Origin: Tubiluchus corallicola
Lineage: Eukaryota; Priapulida; Priapulimorpha; Priapulimorphida; Tubiluchidae
Direction of reading: 5' to 3'
NCBI GenBank assembly: GCA_030141605.1
Contig: JAQGDQ010000655.1
Location: 54,110-118,109 of the forward strand
DNA: 64,000 nucleotides
Part shown: positions 1 to 26,296 of the stretch, piece after piece
How positions within the stretch are numbered: the first letter of the stretch is position 1
Layout of the letters: every line of letters begins with the position of its first letter
Position numbers and translations under genes: made by a program
Notes under the pieces: model-generated
The model's database searches: none
The model's input: only the letters and a program-made list of their open reading frames with translations
Told to the model about the DNA's origin: nothing

Positions 1-644
1 GGTAAAGGAAGCACAGGTTTTGGGTGCACAACATTTTGCGGAGGAGAGAACAATACGGCTTGCATCAACACTTAATGAAAGAACTTCAATTAGATGCATA
101 AGATAATTACATGCTTCTTCCACTCCTCAAAAACCCAATTAGAACAAATATTATTGTGCGTGTACGCCTCGAAATAACCAAGACTCGCCTAACTAGAATT
201 TCCAGGAAGCCAATTTGGGAAAATGGTCGTTGAAAACTCGAAAACTCGCTAAATTACTTAGGCAATGGCAGTTTTCCATCTACGTATTACTGCGGGATGC
301 GTATGCAGATAATGGGAAACATGTTCGAATGAATACGGATCACGCATTATGCACACACAAACACACTTCCACGTGTTTAAATACAAACTGTTGTATATCC
401 ATTATGTATTCCCGGAACCACACCTCTACATTTAAGGCAAACAAGGAAAAAGTGTAGAGAAATAGATGCAGACTGATTGACAGAAAAACAGTTCTAGACC
501 CGTAGCAAAACACAATGACTAATCAGTGACTAGATGCAGCTGGAAGAGCATTTTCTCCAAATCGCTCTGATATTAGTTTACAAAAGCAATGAAAAATAAG
601 GCAAAGCTGACAGGAATGCTCTTCTTAACATTTTATAAACATAC
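1..644. other. PRRC2 intron, no recognisable content
   Basis: This lies downstream of the last visible PRRC2 donor. The 80-codon open frame at 215-457 starts on TTG, has low-complexity composition and no recognisable domain. I see no exon here. Confidence 0.5.
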
Positions 645-13273
<12,629 letters not shown>

Positions 13274-13887
13274 TCTGTCCTGGCAGAGCACTCATTGACG
13301 TTGTGATCTTCTTGTACCCTATGAACGGACCGCTTTCGCTGAAAAAGGTGTAAAAGAATTAGCAAGCTTTATCAAAGCTTATTAAATCATTAATCGCTAT
13401 GTGTTCACAATTTTGACTTCAAACCAGGCGAGAGCATTTCTTTCAATAGCTCACAAAGTTTCTTTCTCCCTTTAAAAGGCATTTGGTCATAGCATTCGAC
13501 AATGTTTGCCTTTAGTTCCTGTGTATAAAAGTCAAACGTTAATGCACAGAGTTGTCTTAATGAGAATATCATCCTTTCGTAAAGCCTTTGGGAGATGTCA
13601 CGAACATAGATTTATTTTCTTGGAGGCCCAGGGTTTGTTTTTTAGCCGTGTGAATAAATCTCTAAATCTCTGTAATATGTATCTGTATTGCTACTGTTAC
13701 TTTTAAGCAACTACAGTTAAGAGCAGTTTACCTGCCGCATTAACGATTGAAAGCTCTTGAAATGTATTGTGTATAAGGATGACAACAGCACACTTTGCCC
13801 CCTTTATTAAAGTAATCAATAAACTGATAATATTAATCACATTATTAATAGATACGTTAAAAATGTACGCATTGAAGAACAACAGTG

Positions 13888-14760
13888 TACTTAGTCTCCC
13901 AGGAAGCTGAGCTCATTTTAATATTTGAGAATAATTGTCGCAAGTGTCTGGAATAAAACTGTGAAAAGCGCATCATGAAATTAGCTAACATCAATTTAAT
14001 GTTTTAATCACTTCAAGCCTAACTGTGCTCGTTTTGAACGAAAAATAGGGTCATCTGGTTATAAACACTTATCCCGCTAGGTGCTTGAATGAACTTCTTT
14101 AGCAGCTATAGTTACTATTATCAACTACAAACAATTCAAAATGTTAAACGAGAGATTATTAATATTATTTTTTGCTTTTTGATGAATCTTGCGGTCCACT
14201 ATGTGAAGGAAAACAATTACCCGACTATAATATAATAATCTGCAACTTGCTTAGTTACCACCAACGAATTAATAGAATAATTATTTTAACAAGCTAAAAC
14301 TGAACTATGTCGGCTAAGTAAAGCTGTCTGGTACCCTCTATATGTTTGTAGACTCGCAAAATGCCATGATTATATGTAAATATATTCTGTAGCACTTACA
14401 CCTTTTGAGATTTAAAGACTTAAAATTTAAAGTTAATAGAACTGATCCCAATATTAATTTTTACATATTAGTTAAACACAATGATTTAGTCAGCTAGAAT
14501 AATGGAATTTCTGAGTGACAGCAGAAGCTTTATTGGGTGTGTATTCATGATGCCCATCTGCTTGTGTCATTTTTTCAAATATGTTTTCAGTGAGGTTCAA
14601 TTGGCAGAAGATCCCAATGACAAATTTCTTTTGCATTTTTAAGCAATGCATGTTATGCACATATATTACGAGTTAATTTCGATATTCATAAGTGTGTTGA
14701 ATACTGTTCGAAGGTTGGTTTTACCTTTAGAAGCATGTGTGTGAATATGAGTGAAACTCG
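13888..14760. repeat. Dispersed repeat, copy 1 (partner at 62876-63760)
   Basis: Colinear landmarks with 62876-63760 include TCATCTGGTTA..., AAACA.TTAT.C..C.AGGTGCTT, CTGGTACC or CCGGTACC, ATGGAATTTCTGAGTGA or ACTGAATTTCTGAGTGA, TTTTTAAGCAATGCATGTTATGCACATATA versus its near-match, and GTTCGA.GGT...TTTTAC or TTTTTC. The copies are strongly diverged. Type unknown. Confidence 0.65.
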
Positions 14761-15622
14761 TTCTACTACATTGTCAAAGGCTTATGTATATTATGAACAG
14801 AAGTACGATTTGTAGCTAGAAAAGTTGAAGGCTAGTTGAAATCGTGGAAATCGGTCAATTTTGCAAGGAATCAGAGTTTGGTAAATATGACGGACTCTGA
14901 CACTCACTTAAAACAGTGCATTTTTCTGGTGAAGTAGCACTATTACAAGCAAAACTGAATCACAGTCAAGGAAGTAGTGTTGTATGTGTGACTCTAATGT
15001 TTATTTTTTAGTTATGAGATGCCACCTGCCTTAAATATAAATACGAAATAGTACTCTTATTAGGGTCTTTAATAAAAAAACCCACTGGAACTGGTTGAAT
15101 CTGCTTAATATAAAGCTGGAGCTGAAATTCTAAGAACTTCTGGACTCATCAGTTGGAGTGAACAAACCTATTGAAACCAACTCAATAAGTTCAAAATTGT
15201 ACATTAAACTGTGGTGTCTACCAATTAATTATTCATAGTACATTATAAGCTCCAGTCAAGTCAAGAACACAAGAAAAATCTGGTAACCCGCCCATGATAA
15301 CAAAATTAATTTTTGATTCGAGCTTACTTTGACGATGTTAGGAACTTTTTGTGTAAGAAAAACCAAGCAGGATCGATTCAAATAGGATTAAACATTCAAT
15401 TTAACGACACCTACATTTTCAGTTGCATCAGTTTTCTTTATTAATACTTCAGCTGCGCTACCTTACCGAAATACCTAACTTTCACTTTTCAGTATACTAG
15501 TTACGACGCTGAATTTCACTTCCACGACATTGGTACGCAGTTTCGAACAATGAAAATGATCCTCAAAATTAGCAAATGTAAAGTCCAAAATATATCGACC
15601 TACAAGTAAAATATGCACTTAC

Positions 15623-15700
15623 CTGGAGCCGTTCTGTTGGGTGAATATATCAGGCAACAGGTAACTCCAAAAAGGGAGCACGCAGGCGAAGGATGTTTAA
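15623..15700 (-). other. PRRC2: Candidate non-coding first exon (5' UTR) of PRRC2
   Basis: Reading the minus strand, a strong donor CCAG|GTAAGTG ends at 15623. The only upstream-oriented exon needed is a leader, because the coding exon at 13338-13159 has an acceptor (CTTTTTCAG) 65 nt before its ATG and an in-frame TGA 18 nt before it. The transcription start is not visible. The upper end given is a placeholder. Confidence 0.55.
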
Positions 15701-15777
15701 TGATTTTAGCGGATTAGTAATTCAACCAAATTTCTAACCTTCGCAAAATGGCGTACTAATCTGCGTTGAGTGTGCTC

Positions 15778-15785
15778 TGACGTCA
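15778..15785. promoter_or_regulatory. Palindromic CRE-like site upstream of PRRC2 leader exon
   Basis: A perfect TGACGTCA lies about 155 bp upstream of the PRRC2 first donor and about 1.2 kb upstream of the divergent BLD-1 ATG. It is the consensus for CREB/ATF bZIP factors. Function is inferred. The same 8-mer also occurs inside repeats in this window, so the site alone is weak evidence. Confidence 0.4.
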
Positions 15786-15859
15786 CACCACCAGGTGGCT
15801 TACTTCGTTCATGCGTGAGCTTCCAGGTGGCGCGAAAAAGGAAAGCTTCTCGCGTGTAC

Positions 15860-16845
15860 ATGGAAATAGTAATGCTAGTAATATTATAACAAAATTATTC
15901 TGTTTCTTTTTGATAAGGAGTATTGGCTGATAACGAGTGCTTTCATAATTTTAGTTTTATTTTGATTTCAGCTGTGTTGTTAGTTCAATAAAGAATTCCC
16001 AATTCATCCTTCAATCGTAGGAATATATGATGTACGTCGTGTAGTCCCGCAATTGAATGGTTGTTGCCTTATGGCTTGTCATCTAGATGTGATTAACAGT
16101 GATTGTGCATAAAAAATAAGTTAATGCATTATACCAGTAGATAAAAATGTCTTATGTTTTCTGTATATAAGCAAAAAGACTTTTTTAGCTTTTGGTGTAA
16201 ATTAAAATCACTTATCAACCATTTACCAAAAGTGATGCATGTATACTAACATTTTCCCCAGTGTAATTATGGGCCCTAGTGCTGTGTGCCAGCTACCAGG
16301 CACTCTGTGGGCCCTGCTTATGCTTGCATATATGTGCTTTATGTACGTTGGTCAAAGCTCTGAGCTCGCCTAATATACCAATGATTGTTTGAACTCCAAA
16401 AAGTGGTGCAATGTGTGAATAGAGAGCCAGTAACTGGTCAAACACAATATACATTGCAAGATGCCACAGACAATCAGTGATTATTATTGATGAACATCGA
16501 ATTTTAAATTCAAATGAGTTTTTTAAATGCAAATTTATGCGATCTTCATAAATTTATGCTAACTTAAAAATTATAGATTTGAATAATTCAACACTTCAAT
16601 TACATACGTTCTTTATTATTAAAATGTTTGAAACTAATTATTATTGTTTTTACTACGGAACAAAATCTAGCAATATGCTTAATATAATCTTTGCAAAACT
16701 GCTTTTTACTAATGATTCGAAAATGCTTAAAATTGTATTCAGGTTCGATTCACATTCGAAATCTTGACATTCATTTTCATTTGAGTTAGAAAGTCAAAAA
16801 TTCAATTCGAATTCACTTTCTGATAGAGAATGCTCACTCCTAGTA
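15860..16845. other. Head-to-head intergenic region between PRRC2 and BLD-1
   Basis: About 1 kb separates the PRRC2 leader from BLD-1 exon 1. I see no further exon. An acceptor-like TTTGTAG at about 16907-16913 just upstream of the BLD-1 ATG leaves open an unseen BLD-1 5' UTR exon in this stretch. Confidence 0.4.
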
Positions 16846-16953
16846 ATGACATGTGTTTTGAAACGCGTATGCTTTACTAAACGTTTTTCCCTCTTCGTTT
16901 GTAGACTACCTCTGGCATGCTTTTATTCATTTCTTGACTCTTGGCATCACAAC

Positions 16954-17096
16954 ATGCTGTCCTTCCTAGTGGCCATCCTTGTAGTGGGTATCACTCTGCA
17001 ATACATTCATTCCAAGCGTAAAGGAAAGATATGGGATAAATACATTATCTCTGGCTTCGTGAGCCGTGGCTTTGAGGAAGTAGAGCATGCGTTCAG
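16954..17096 (+). CDS. BLD-1 exon 1: membrane anchor
   Basis: An in-frame ATG at 16846 also exists, but the ATG at 16954 starts directly before the hydrophobic segment and lies after an acceptor-like TTTGTAG, so I prefer it. It ends FEEVEHAF plus two bases of Arg, donor CAG|GTAACC. Confidence 0.8.
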
Positions 17097-20000
17097 GTAA
17101 CCACGCTAGAGCTTTTCAAATGTCTCGTAGATTAGATTGGATATTTATTAACATTTGTCAACTCTAAGTACATTGATAAAAGTTGTAATGAGTCCGGGGT
17201 GAAACAAATAGTCCGTAAACAATTTATTCCAAATAACATCTGCTCTCAAACAAACATACAATACACATTACAGTAATAACACATACGAATAATAAGAAAA
17301 TTAGTTGAGCCAAACCATTAGGTAGTTCTACTTGTAATCAAAATTGCATGTCATATTCCTTGGTATTCTTTTAATGCACAGCAAGCAAATGCACACAACT
17401 TTTTGTGATCTTCCTCATTCATTAATTTGTGTATACATACCAGCAACATTGTTAAGACTAAACTCAGTTCTGAAATGACTCGTTCTATGACATTTTAGCA
17501 AAATATGCTCCTTGTCTTGCACTTGGCCACATGAACAAAGCCTATTTTCCACCAGGGTTGTCAGTTTCAATGTTTAGTCCACGAGAGCTGCATCTAATTC
17601 TGGAAAATGCAGTTCTTTGAATTTCGCGTACACTGCTCTCATGTACAATAATAATTTTAATGTTTTTTCCATAATAACTGATGGAAATCTTGCCTATTTA
17701 TAAACTACTGCCAGCAAGGAAAAACAGCTGTTCGGAAAAACGAATTGGTAAAGTTTATAATGATGTACGTTTAGTATCCTCGGAAAATAGGGAAAGACCT
17801 GGTTAGTTTGCATTCTTTTATGCAACTGGCGTAACCCATGGTCACATATGACGCTGCATCAAAACAAATAGAAACCACAGCTGGTAAACAAAGTATTGTG
17901 CACAAAATGTTACTCTTTTAAAAGAGAACTGGACGATTGACTAGACTCAATCTCATTTTAATTTACTGTCCATGTCGTGAATTTCTTTTTCCACGGAATT
18001 TCAGTATACTGGTTTAAAACTAAATCACAAAACACCTTAACTCAAAACTAAATTTCTAAAATTTTAATTCCATATGTTTTGATAGAATCAGTAACACAAC
18101 CGTTTTTTCTAGAGTTAAAGCCACACCTGCCTCAAAACCGGTCCAAAACAAGTTTCACTCAAACAAGTATTCTTCCACCAGTCAAAACTTGGGAAAAAGT
18201 AGGGCCAATTATTATGTATAAAGGCATTAATATGACTAGAGACTTGTGGACTTATTCAAGTTCACAACAGTCCAAAATATACATTCTCTTTCTTATAAAC
18301 GCTAGCAGCAGTTTCTAATATTTGAATAATTACATTGGAAAGTTAATTAACGGCAACCGAATACAGCCATCACTTATGTCACAAAGTAATCACAGTTTGT
18401 GCAATGGTAGCATCTTCCCTGCACGTCAAGCATATTCTAATTCAGGTTCATGGAAAAATATAAGAATTGTCAGCTGGCCTATCAAAGTCATGTCTAATTC
18501 AGGTTCATGGGAAAATATGAGAATTGTCAGCAGGCCTATCAAAGTCATGTCTAATTCAGGTTCATGGGAAAATATGAGAATTGTCAGCTGGCCTATCAAA
18601 GTCATGTCTAATTCAGGTTCATGGGAAAATATGAGAATTGTCAGCAGGCCTATCAAAATCATGTATAATTTAGGGTCTTGGAAAAATATAAGAATTGTCA
18701 GCAGGCCTATCAAAGTCATGTCTAATTCAAGGTTGTGGAACAATATAAAAGTTGTCAGCAGGTCTATCAAAGGCATGTGTAATTTAGGGAACAGTATAAG
18801 AGTTGTCAGCAGGCCTATCAAAGTCATGTCTAATTCAGGGTTGTAGAACAATATGAGAATTATCAGCTTGTCTAATGATTTTGATAGGCCTGTTGACAAT
18901 TTCTATATTTTTACACGGCCCTGAATCTAATAGCTATTTATTATCATATGGATTATTATTGATTGTTATGAATACAGATTGACTACTTTATTGCTGTTGT
19001 GTAAGTTCATTCATTATTGGAGACTCTGGGCATCATTCCTATTTATTTTGTCCATTTTAGGCAACAGTTTATGGACGGAGAAGAGGAGCATGGGGCTGCG
19101 TTTGCAGCTTATTACAAGGGCAACTTAGTAGTTGACCTCTGGGGCGGATACGCAGATAGGAACAGCTTGTACGAGTGGAAAGAGGACACGATGACGAACC
19201 TCTTCTCCGTAACGAAGGGAATCGGGGCTCTCTGCATGGCAGTGTTAGTGGACCATGGACAGATTAACTATGATGATCTAGTCATACGGTATTGGCCGGA
19301 GTTCGGAAAATATGGCAAGAGTCATGTGACAGTGCAGATGCTAATGGCGCATCAGGTCAGCATAAGTAGGGATGTAAGATAAACATGCAGTCAACCTTAG
19401 GTATAAGGTACTCGCTTATAGGGAACATTCGCTTATAAGGGACCACCAACACTAGCCCCAACTTTTCGTAACGTTTTTCCTTGTAAAAATCTTCGTATGC
19501 AAGATGTAAGGGACTTTCGGTTATAAGGGACGATATCTTCAGGTCCCGTGTAATAGAAGCCCAGGTAAGTTACCTCGCATATAAGGGAGCCTATTTGACT
19601 TCCATATAAGAAGGATTTTTAACCCCAATTTTTCGCAAACGCGGCCTTCGAACAGCTCGGTTTCTGCGGTCACATACATCTTGCATCACTTAGTAATGCT
19701 AAATGTATTGTACTTTTATACTGTAGCACCAAATTATCAGGAAAATGTCAAAAAAGACCTAAAATGTAATTTTATTATTCCTTACCCACTTTTTGGTCTA
19801 GAAACTAGTACTGCAATTGTAAAAAAATTTGTATTTTCTAATTCCAATTGTAGCTTGTGGAAGCGCATTTTGCTTCTGTTTTTTTCTGTTGACAAGACCA
19901 GATCTTCGTCAGGAAGAGCCATCTACTGGATTTGAATGTAACTTCAATTTGCTCTTGTAAAATCCATAGCAACCACACTTTCGTACAGTGGCTAAGTGTT

Positions 20001-23000
20001 TTGAGGAGACGCGACAAAAAGCAATGGCTGACTTTAACAGTGGTTTTCTCAAGATTATGTTTTTCAGTGTGCAACCTGCACCTCAGCTTCAACGTGGATT
20101 ATCTCAGCTTAGAGATATCGTTGAGCGATGAGCTTGGTATCAAAATGATCCGCATGAAATGGAGATTCAGGATATGTGAATAACTGTAAAAGCCTAATTG
20201 CGGACTTATGGACGATTTTGCTATGCGAGCACACATATATGTATAAACAGCTATAAACTAGTATAATTTTCAGGCAATTTCCCTGAAACCTACTTCAGGA
20301 ACCCCTTTTCTTGTCCAGCTTGATTTCAGCTTGATTGTTATTATAGGCTGCCATTCCACTCTTGGATGCCGAACTTGACATGAAAACTCTTGCCGACAGG
20401 AGAAAAATGGGAGAAATCCTCTCCGAACAGAAACCGTTCTGGCTTCCGTCCTCCACGGCGCATGGCTACCACATTTTTACACACGGAGCTCTTGTGGACC
20501 AACTGATATGGAAAGTAGATCCGCAGAGTCGGACGTTAGGGCGGTTCTTTCGAGAAGAAATTGCGGAAAAATTTGGTAAGTTAAATAATATTATTGCAAT
20601 CATGTAATCCTGGACAGTAAATTAATCTTTACGTTTCAGTCAAGTGAAATGTGAGTCAGATAAGTCAAATCTCATTATAATTCCTACTTTCCCTTTATAA
20701 TGCCAACCTCGCTTAAAGGAAGACCGGACAATTGTTTAGACTCAATCTCATTTTAATTCGTTGTCCAAAATAATACATTTTCTTGCATATAAAGGTTAAC
20801 ATATGTTCCTTATATTTGAATAATTAGCTTAGAAAGTTAACTAACGGCAACCGAACACAGGTATTGTTTACGTCAGAAACTAACCACAGTTTGTGCAATG
20901 GCAGACATCTTCCCTTGCGCAATCAAGTACATCGCATAAGTGTTACAGTACTGTTTAAACTCGTGATGTCAGGAAAAATGGGCTCTACGTTATATGACGT
21001 CAGAAACTAACACTGCAGTTCGTGATCATGCTTATCATGGTACCGCCTTCTAATTGTCAGCCACATGCACGTGACAAAAAGGTGCCGCTGCCAATCTTAC
21101 TAGATTCACTGAGCCGCGCATAGCTTTGGCAGTGTTTTGATCCAATTAACTGACTGAATCTGTTAGCCGGCGGATGTAGCCTTACTAGTATGGAGATATG
21201 AGTTATCGTTCTTCAGTTTCATAGATGCTGCAAAAGCTGTGAGAGCCTTAATTGTCATGTTTTCTGCTTTAATGATTAATTGTTCTATGAAAAACAGCAA
21301 AAGCTTCAAAAAGAAACCAAAACTAGGCATGTGATTAAAAGTTTAACTTCCATTTATTCTTTGGCAATGAAGTTAACTGCAGTGGATGCGCTGGTGATAG
21401 ATTCAAAGCAAAACTGCCATGCTTGCATAAAAGACCTCAAAAAACATCCTGCTTTCGAACAAAATAGTACTTAGCTTAGACTGTCGTTAGCCACGATGAT
21501 GTACTAAAAATTGAAAGCCCATATTTTAATATTTTTTACAAGTTTTGATGTTTACTGACATACTGTTTGTGCAAGGGCTTTCTAAAAATACACTTTTCTG
21601 GCTTTTTTATCTTAAAGATCTTTCAAAATCAAAGGTGTTTGTAATGTCATTTATTTAGTCTCTCATGTAACATTGTTAATAGATGGTCTGCTTTAATCAG
21701 TTTTGCATCGCAGATGCTGCCGAACAGTGTAAGCATTTTGGACATATTTAACAAACAACGCAACTTTGTATTCCAAACTTTATGTTATGTAATCTTTTTA
21801 ATACTCTCTCTCTGTGTCGAGTGTTTGACTATCGTCCACAAATTAGTAAAATTAAAGTCCGACGACGATCTAGCTATTGCATGTATTTTTTCAAAAAGGT
21901 AAATGGCGACAATAAACTGAAATTACAAAACAGATAAACAAACGATCAGCAAAAAACATTGAAACATAGAGACATATGATGACAGACTGAATAATTACAC
22001 TGCTTTTGCAGTATCAAGAAACTTCCTGCACACTGGACACCCATTAATTCATCGTAGCATTATCTGCTCAAGCGTGTGTGTGAGTCCTCTTCTTGCTGCG
22101 GAGCAATTTGAACAAATCTGTGTATTTGGTTTAAAACCGGCTTATTCACATCGCGCATCTCTTGCATCTCTTGCATCTCTCGCATCTCTTGCATCACCGC
22201 GCATCTCTTGCATCACCTCGCATCATCACATCACACATTACGCTCACTTGGAGTCTTAAGCCAATGATACAAAATACTGAAACCGGTCGATGTCGGCCGT
22301 GGTAGAAAGATCACTCAAATTAGACTACATTAATTTCAAATCAAAGACGACACACGGAATTTATCATTGTGGCCGTGAAGACAACAGCCGCCCTAAAATA
22401 GAAATGAGTTCTATTTCGTACTGCATGCGCCAGCCGCCCAAGTGTTTTATCCAATCCGGGATCAGTATTCCAGCAGTGGCTTTTGCTTTTCCCACGACTT
22501 GTATTGGTATAAATACTGCTATATAAATGAATATTGATATGTATTGATCAGTTTAGTCAGAGTACGGAGTGGTGAATGCGTATGACACCCTTAGAAGAGC
22601 AAGAATCAACTTTCGAGTTTATAAATCTAAATTGAACAAGCAGCATGTTTATGGGATCATACAGATCCTGCATGTAATGATCGCAATGCCTAAAGTCATG
22701 CTTGGGAGCACATTGCTAAAACAATGTCCATATCCAATTTTTAATTTAACTGCAGTATCTATATAAGCCTTACTTCACGCTGTACTGACACAACAATTAA
22801 GCTAAAAAAAATGGACGATCTCCTAGATTATTAATTATAGATCTAATTTTCAACATTAAATCACTATCCACAAGTACTAGGTTTAGTCTAGTGGTAATGC
22901 ATCTGCTTTTCATCTGGGAGGTCGTGAGTTCGAACCAGCGGCCGGGTCATACCAAAGACTTTACAAATGGTACCTGCTGTTGCCCTGCCTGATGTGTGGT

Positions 23001-26000
23001 ATTTAGGGTAACAGTGGGGTAATAATAGTCTCTGTTATGTAGTTGTAGGTTGTTATTTACAGTCAGCAGTAATAGCTCTTTGAGCTAATGTTAATTGTTG
23101 ACCCAAAAGCGACTTTAAATAAAGATTATTATTATTATTATATTATTATTATTATTATTATTATACTAAAACTAAATGGCGGCGAAATGTTTTGTAACAC
23201 GCACAGCACATCTTTTAGTTTAACAGTCCAAATATTTTTTACCGACCAGCATAAACGTCTCTGCTGTTTTCTAGGTATTGAAGCTTATGTTGGTTTGCCA
23301 AAAGAACTCAACTACCGCGTGGCAAGGCTCGGATTCTGTAGCCACACGGTGTCCGACTGGATCGCGTGGATTATTAAATGTCTAACAGAGTTTTTGATGC
23401 CAAACTGGACTTCTTTATTCCGTCAGTTTCTGGATAAGCCTAATCCGCGTCTGTTTGGATTAATCGTAAGCATATTCTCTGGTTCATAATTCGGTCAGGC
23501 CTGCAGACTTTTGTGCCATTCTACTATTTTAGGCTTTTCGGGGAGATGAATAAGTGGCGGCATTGACCGGAGTTAAAAATGGCGATGAGGCTGGTGAATG
23601 AAAAGAACTGGTGAGAAACTTCTGGGCACCTTTATTTGCCATGCTGATTCAGGCTGTTCACCTTACTGGAAGATGTATTCGCATCTACCTTTGACTCAGT
23701 CTCTTCTGCCAATTCAGTGTCTCATCTCAGTGGCGCAACCTTGGCAGCGAGTCATATTCTGGTTACATTTATAACCGGGGACATAGCCAACGTCAAAGCA
23801 AGCACATAAAATAATGTGCCGTAACACATACCAAAAGGGTGTCATGACACATAAAGCAATTGTTTGTCTATGCCACAGCAGACAGTATCAGTGTGTGTCA
23901 GGAATATATTATAATAATACGTTTTGTGGCAATTTGATACTTGGTTCAGTCTGTCATTGTGTATATCAGGGGTGTGCAAATTGCGGCCCGCCAGCCACTT
24001 GCGGCCCGCCGAGAGAACATGTGCGGCCGGCGAAGAGATTTGTCAACCTAATGAAAGTGCGGCCCGGGCGATTAATTGAGTGTATCCAGCTGAAGTCCGT
24101 GCCACGATCCCAAAGATAGTGCGGGTAGTTTTTTCTACTAGATCGGATACCATTAACCCTTACAAGACGGTTGTAGCTTAATGTCACTGTACTACACAGA
24201 CTGTGTGATACACATTACTAATATGCATTGTAATGAAATTACCACTATCTATCCTGAAAGTAGAAATATATGGTTTGTAATATAAATTTTAATAACTTCT
24301 AAAATAGTTTCTTGAGTGTAGTAGTAATGATGTACGCAGGTCGGATGCGAAGAAATCGTTATTAGGCCTTTCTGTACTTGGCTCGTTGATCAAACTGCTC
24401 GTGGCCCGCAGAAATTGCGGGAAAGTTTAATGTGGCCCGGCTAGTCAGATAATTTGCACACCCCTGGTGTATATTGACAACGACATTGTGTATATTACGA
24501 GTATCATTTTCAACAGACACTCTAAACGTAACATTCATTAAGAATTTATGTTTTTATGCAGGGGAACAGTATGTTCAACAATATAGACTTCCGATCCTTA
24601 GAATTTCCGTCTGCTAACGGAATTGGTTCAGCCAGAGGGTTAGCAAAATTGTATGGAATTTTGGCCAGCGGAGGCACCCACGGCGGACGAGTTCTCTTAT
24701 CCCCGGACGTCTTGCAAAAGGTAAGGCGATCGTATTTCAAAAGGTAAGGAAGTGCTGAGAATTTGTAACGTTAAACTAATTGACCAGCATCATCTTCGCT
24801 CTCCCGGCGACTCCAACCATGTGACATCAGAGATACTATCAGGTGGTGCAAAAAAAATGTGCGGAAGTTTTGAGCACCATATTATAAGAAGAAAATAATG
24901 GAATCGCTTGAAAATTGTCCCACTGATGTTACAGACGATTGTATGTAAACACCAAAAATTTTACAGCATTCCTGTAGAACTTTTTAAAGATATAGAAGTT
25001 TTAAATCGACACCGTGAAAAATAAACAATGCAAAAAGTTTGCGTGTCATTGTTGTTAAAATTTACACCATGTTCTACGTATCTACCGTTTTCGAAGCAAA
25101 CAAGACGAACACGATTCTTTCTCTACCTGATACACCTTCCCACTTCTTTAAAGGACAAGAAAAGGCCTAGTTAAAGCAAGTCTCAGAAAATTTTCGCTAA
25201 AGAATTATAACGGTTAGAGGCAATCTTGAGCGTTTATCGTACTCGCTTTAAAAGAATTTCCGTTTATAGATCTAATGTATCACGTTGAGCAAAAAATATG
25301 CCAACGTTTTGGTCAGGATTTTATAAGGAGAAAATAACAAAATCGCTTGAAAATTGCCTCACTAAGGCCAGAAACGGTTTTGTATAAGCGTCGAAAATCT
25401 CTGCCATATGCTCAGATTTTGCAAACGATACGGAAGTTTTACAACAAAATCAATGCCGGGAAAATTCTCACTGTGAAAAATTCTTAAACATGCAGTAAAT
25501 TCCTAGGTCTATACGTCCAGCAGATTCTATTGCAAACTAGACGAAGGCTTTTATTCCAGATGCTGACACAGTTTCTGACTTCTCTGCATCAAACGGTCCT
25601 GTGCATTCGTCGTACACGTTGTTCTTAAGGGAATTCCAGGTTCAGTGAATTAATTTAAAGGACAAGAAAAGGCCTAGTTAAAGAAAGTCTCAGAAAATTT
25701 TCGCTAAGGAAACGGTTAGAGGCAATCTTAAGCGTTTATCGTACTCACGTTAAAAGAATTTCCTGTCTTTTTTCACTTTGAATACTCCCGCGAGACTGTC
25801 ACGGCGGCGCCATATTAGATGGCATCACAGAACCACAACACAAATCTTTATAGTACACGTGCTCAGAACTCGCTGCGACTGTGTTCTAGTGATGTCATCC
25901 ACGTGATCAGCCACATGCTGGCTTTTCAAATGGCGGACTAAATGAAACATGTCGCGCCAACGTTTACTGCAGCGATTGAAATATTTTACAAAAATTCTAT

Positions 26001-26253
26001 TTTCTAATAACAGATTCAAAGGAAAGTGACGAGTGGAAAAGACAAAGTTGTCGGTTACCTTCCTGGTCGGTTTAAACCTCAGTTTACAGCGGGTGGTTTC
26101 TACACTGGCGCACCTTTTACAGGCCCACAGGTATGTAAAAATTTCATTTCCACTGTCCAAGTGACTTTAATAGACGTTCCACCTAGTTGTGGCATTGGGA
26201 AGCTTTGCAATAAAAAGTGTACATCTGTCTGCATCGCAGCTTTTCTCAAGTCG

Positions 26254-26296
<43 letters not shown>

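Noticed and set aside
18322-18899. 174- and 157-codon frames on opposite strands
   Set aside because: Both come from a 57-bp tandem repeat whose period is a multiple of three.
22880-22955. Functional tRNA gene
   Set aside because: A and B boxes are perfect, but no acceptor stem pairs around them and the segment continues into a repeated SINE body with an ATT tail.
23966-24187. Similar frames at 23966-24187 and 61323-61538
   Set aside because: They are the same internal segment of two hAT-like MITE copies, with no transposase motif. Conservation reflects repeat identity, not coding selection.
24546-24740. Minus-strand frame over 24.6 kb
   Set aside because: Antisense shadow of BLD-1 exon 5.
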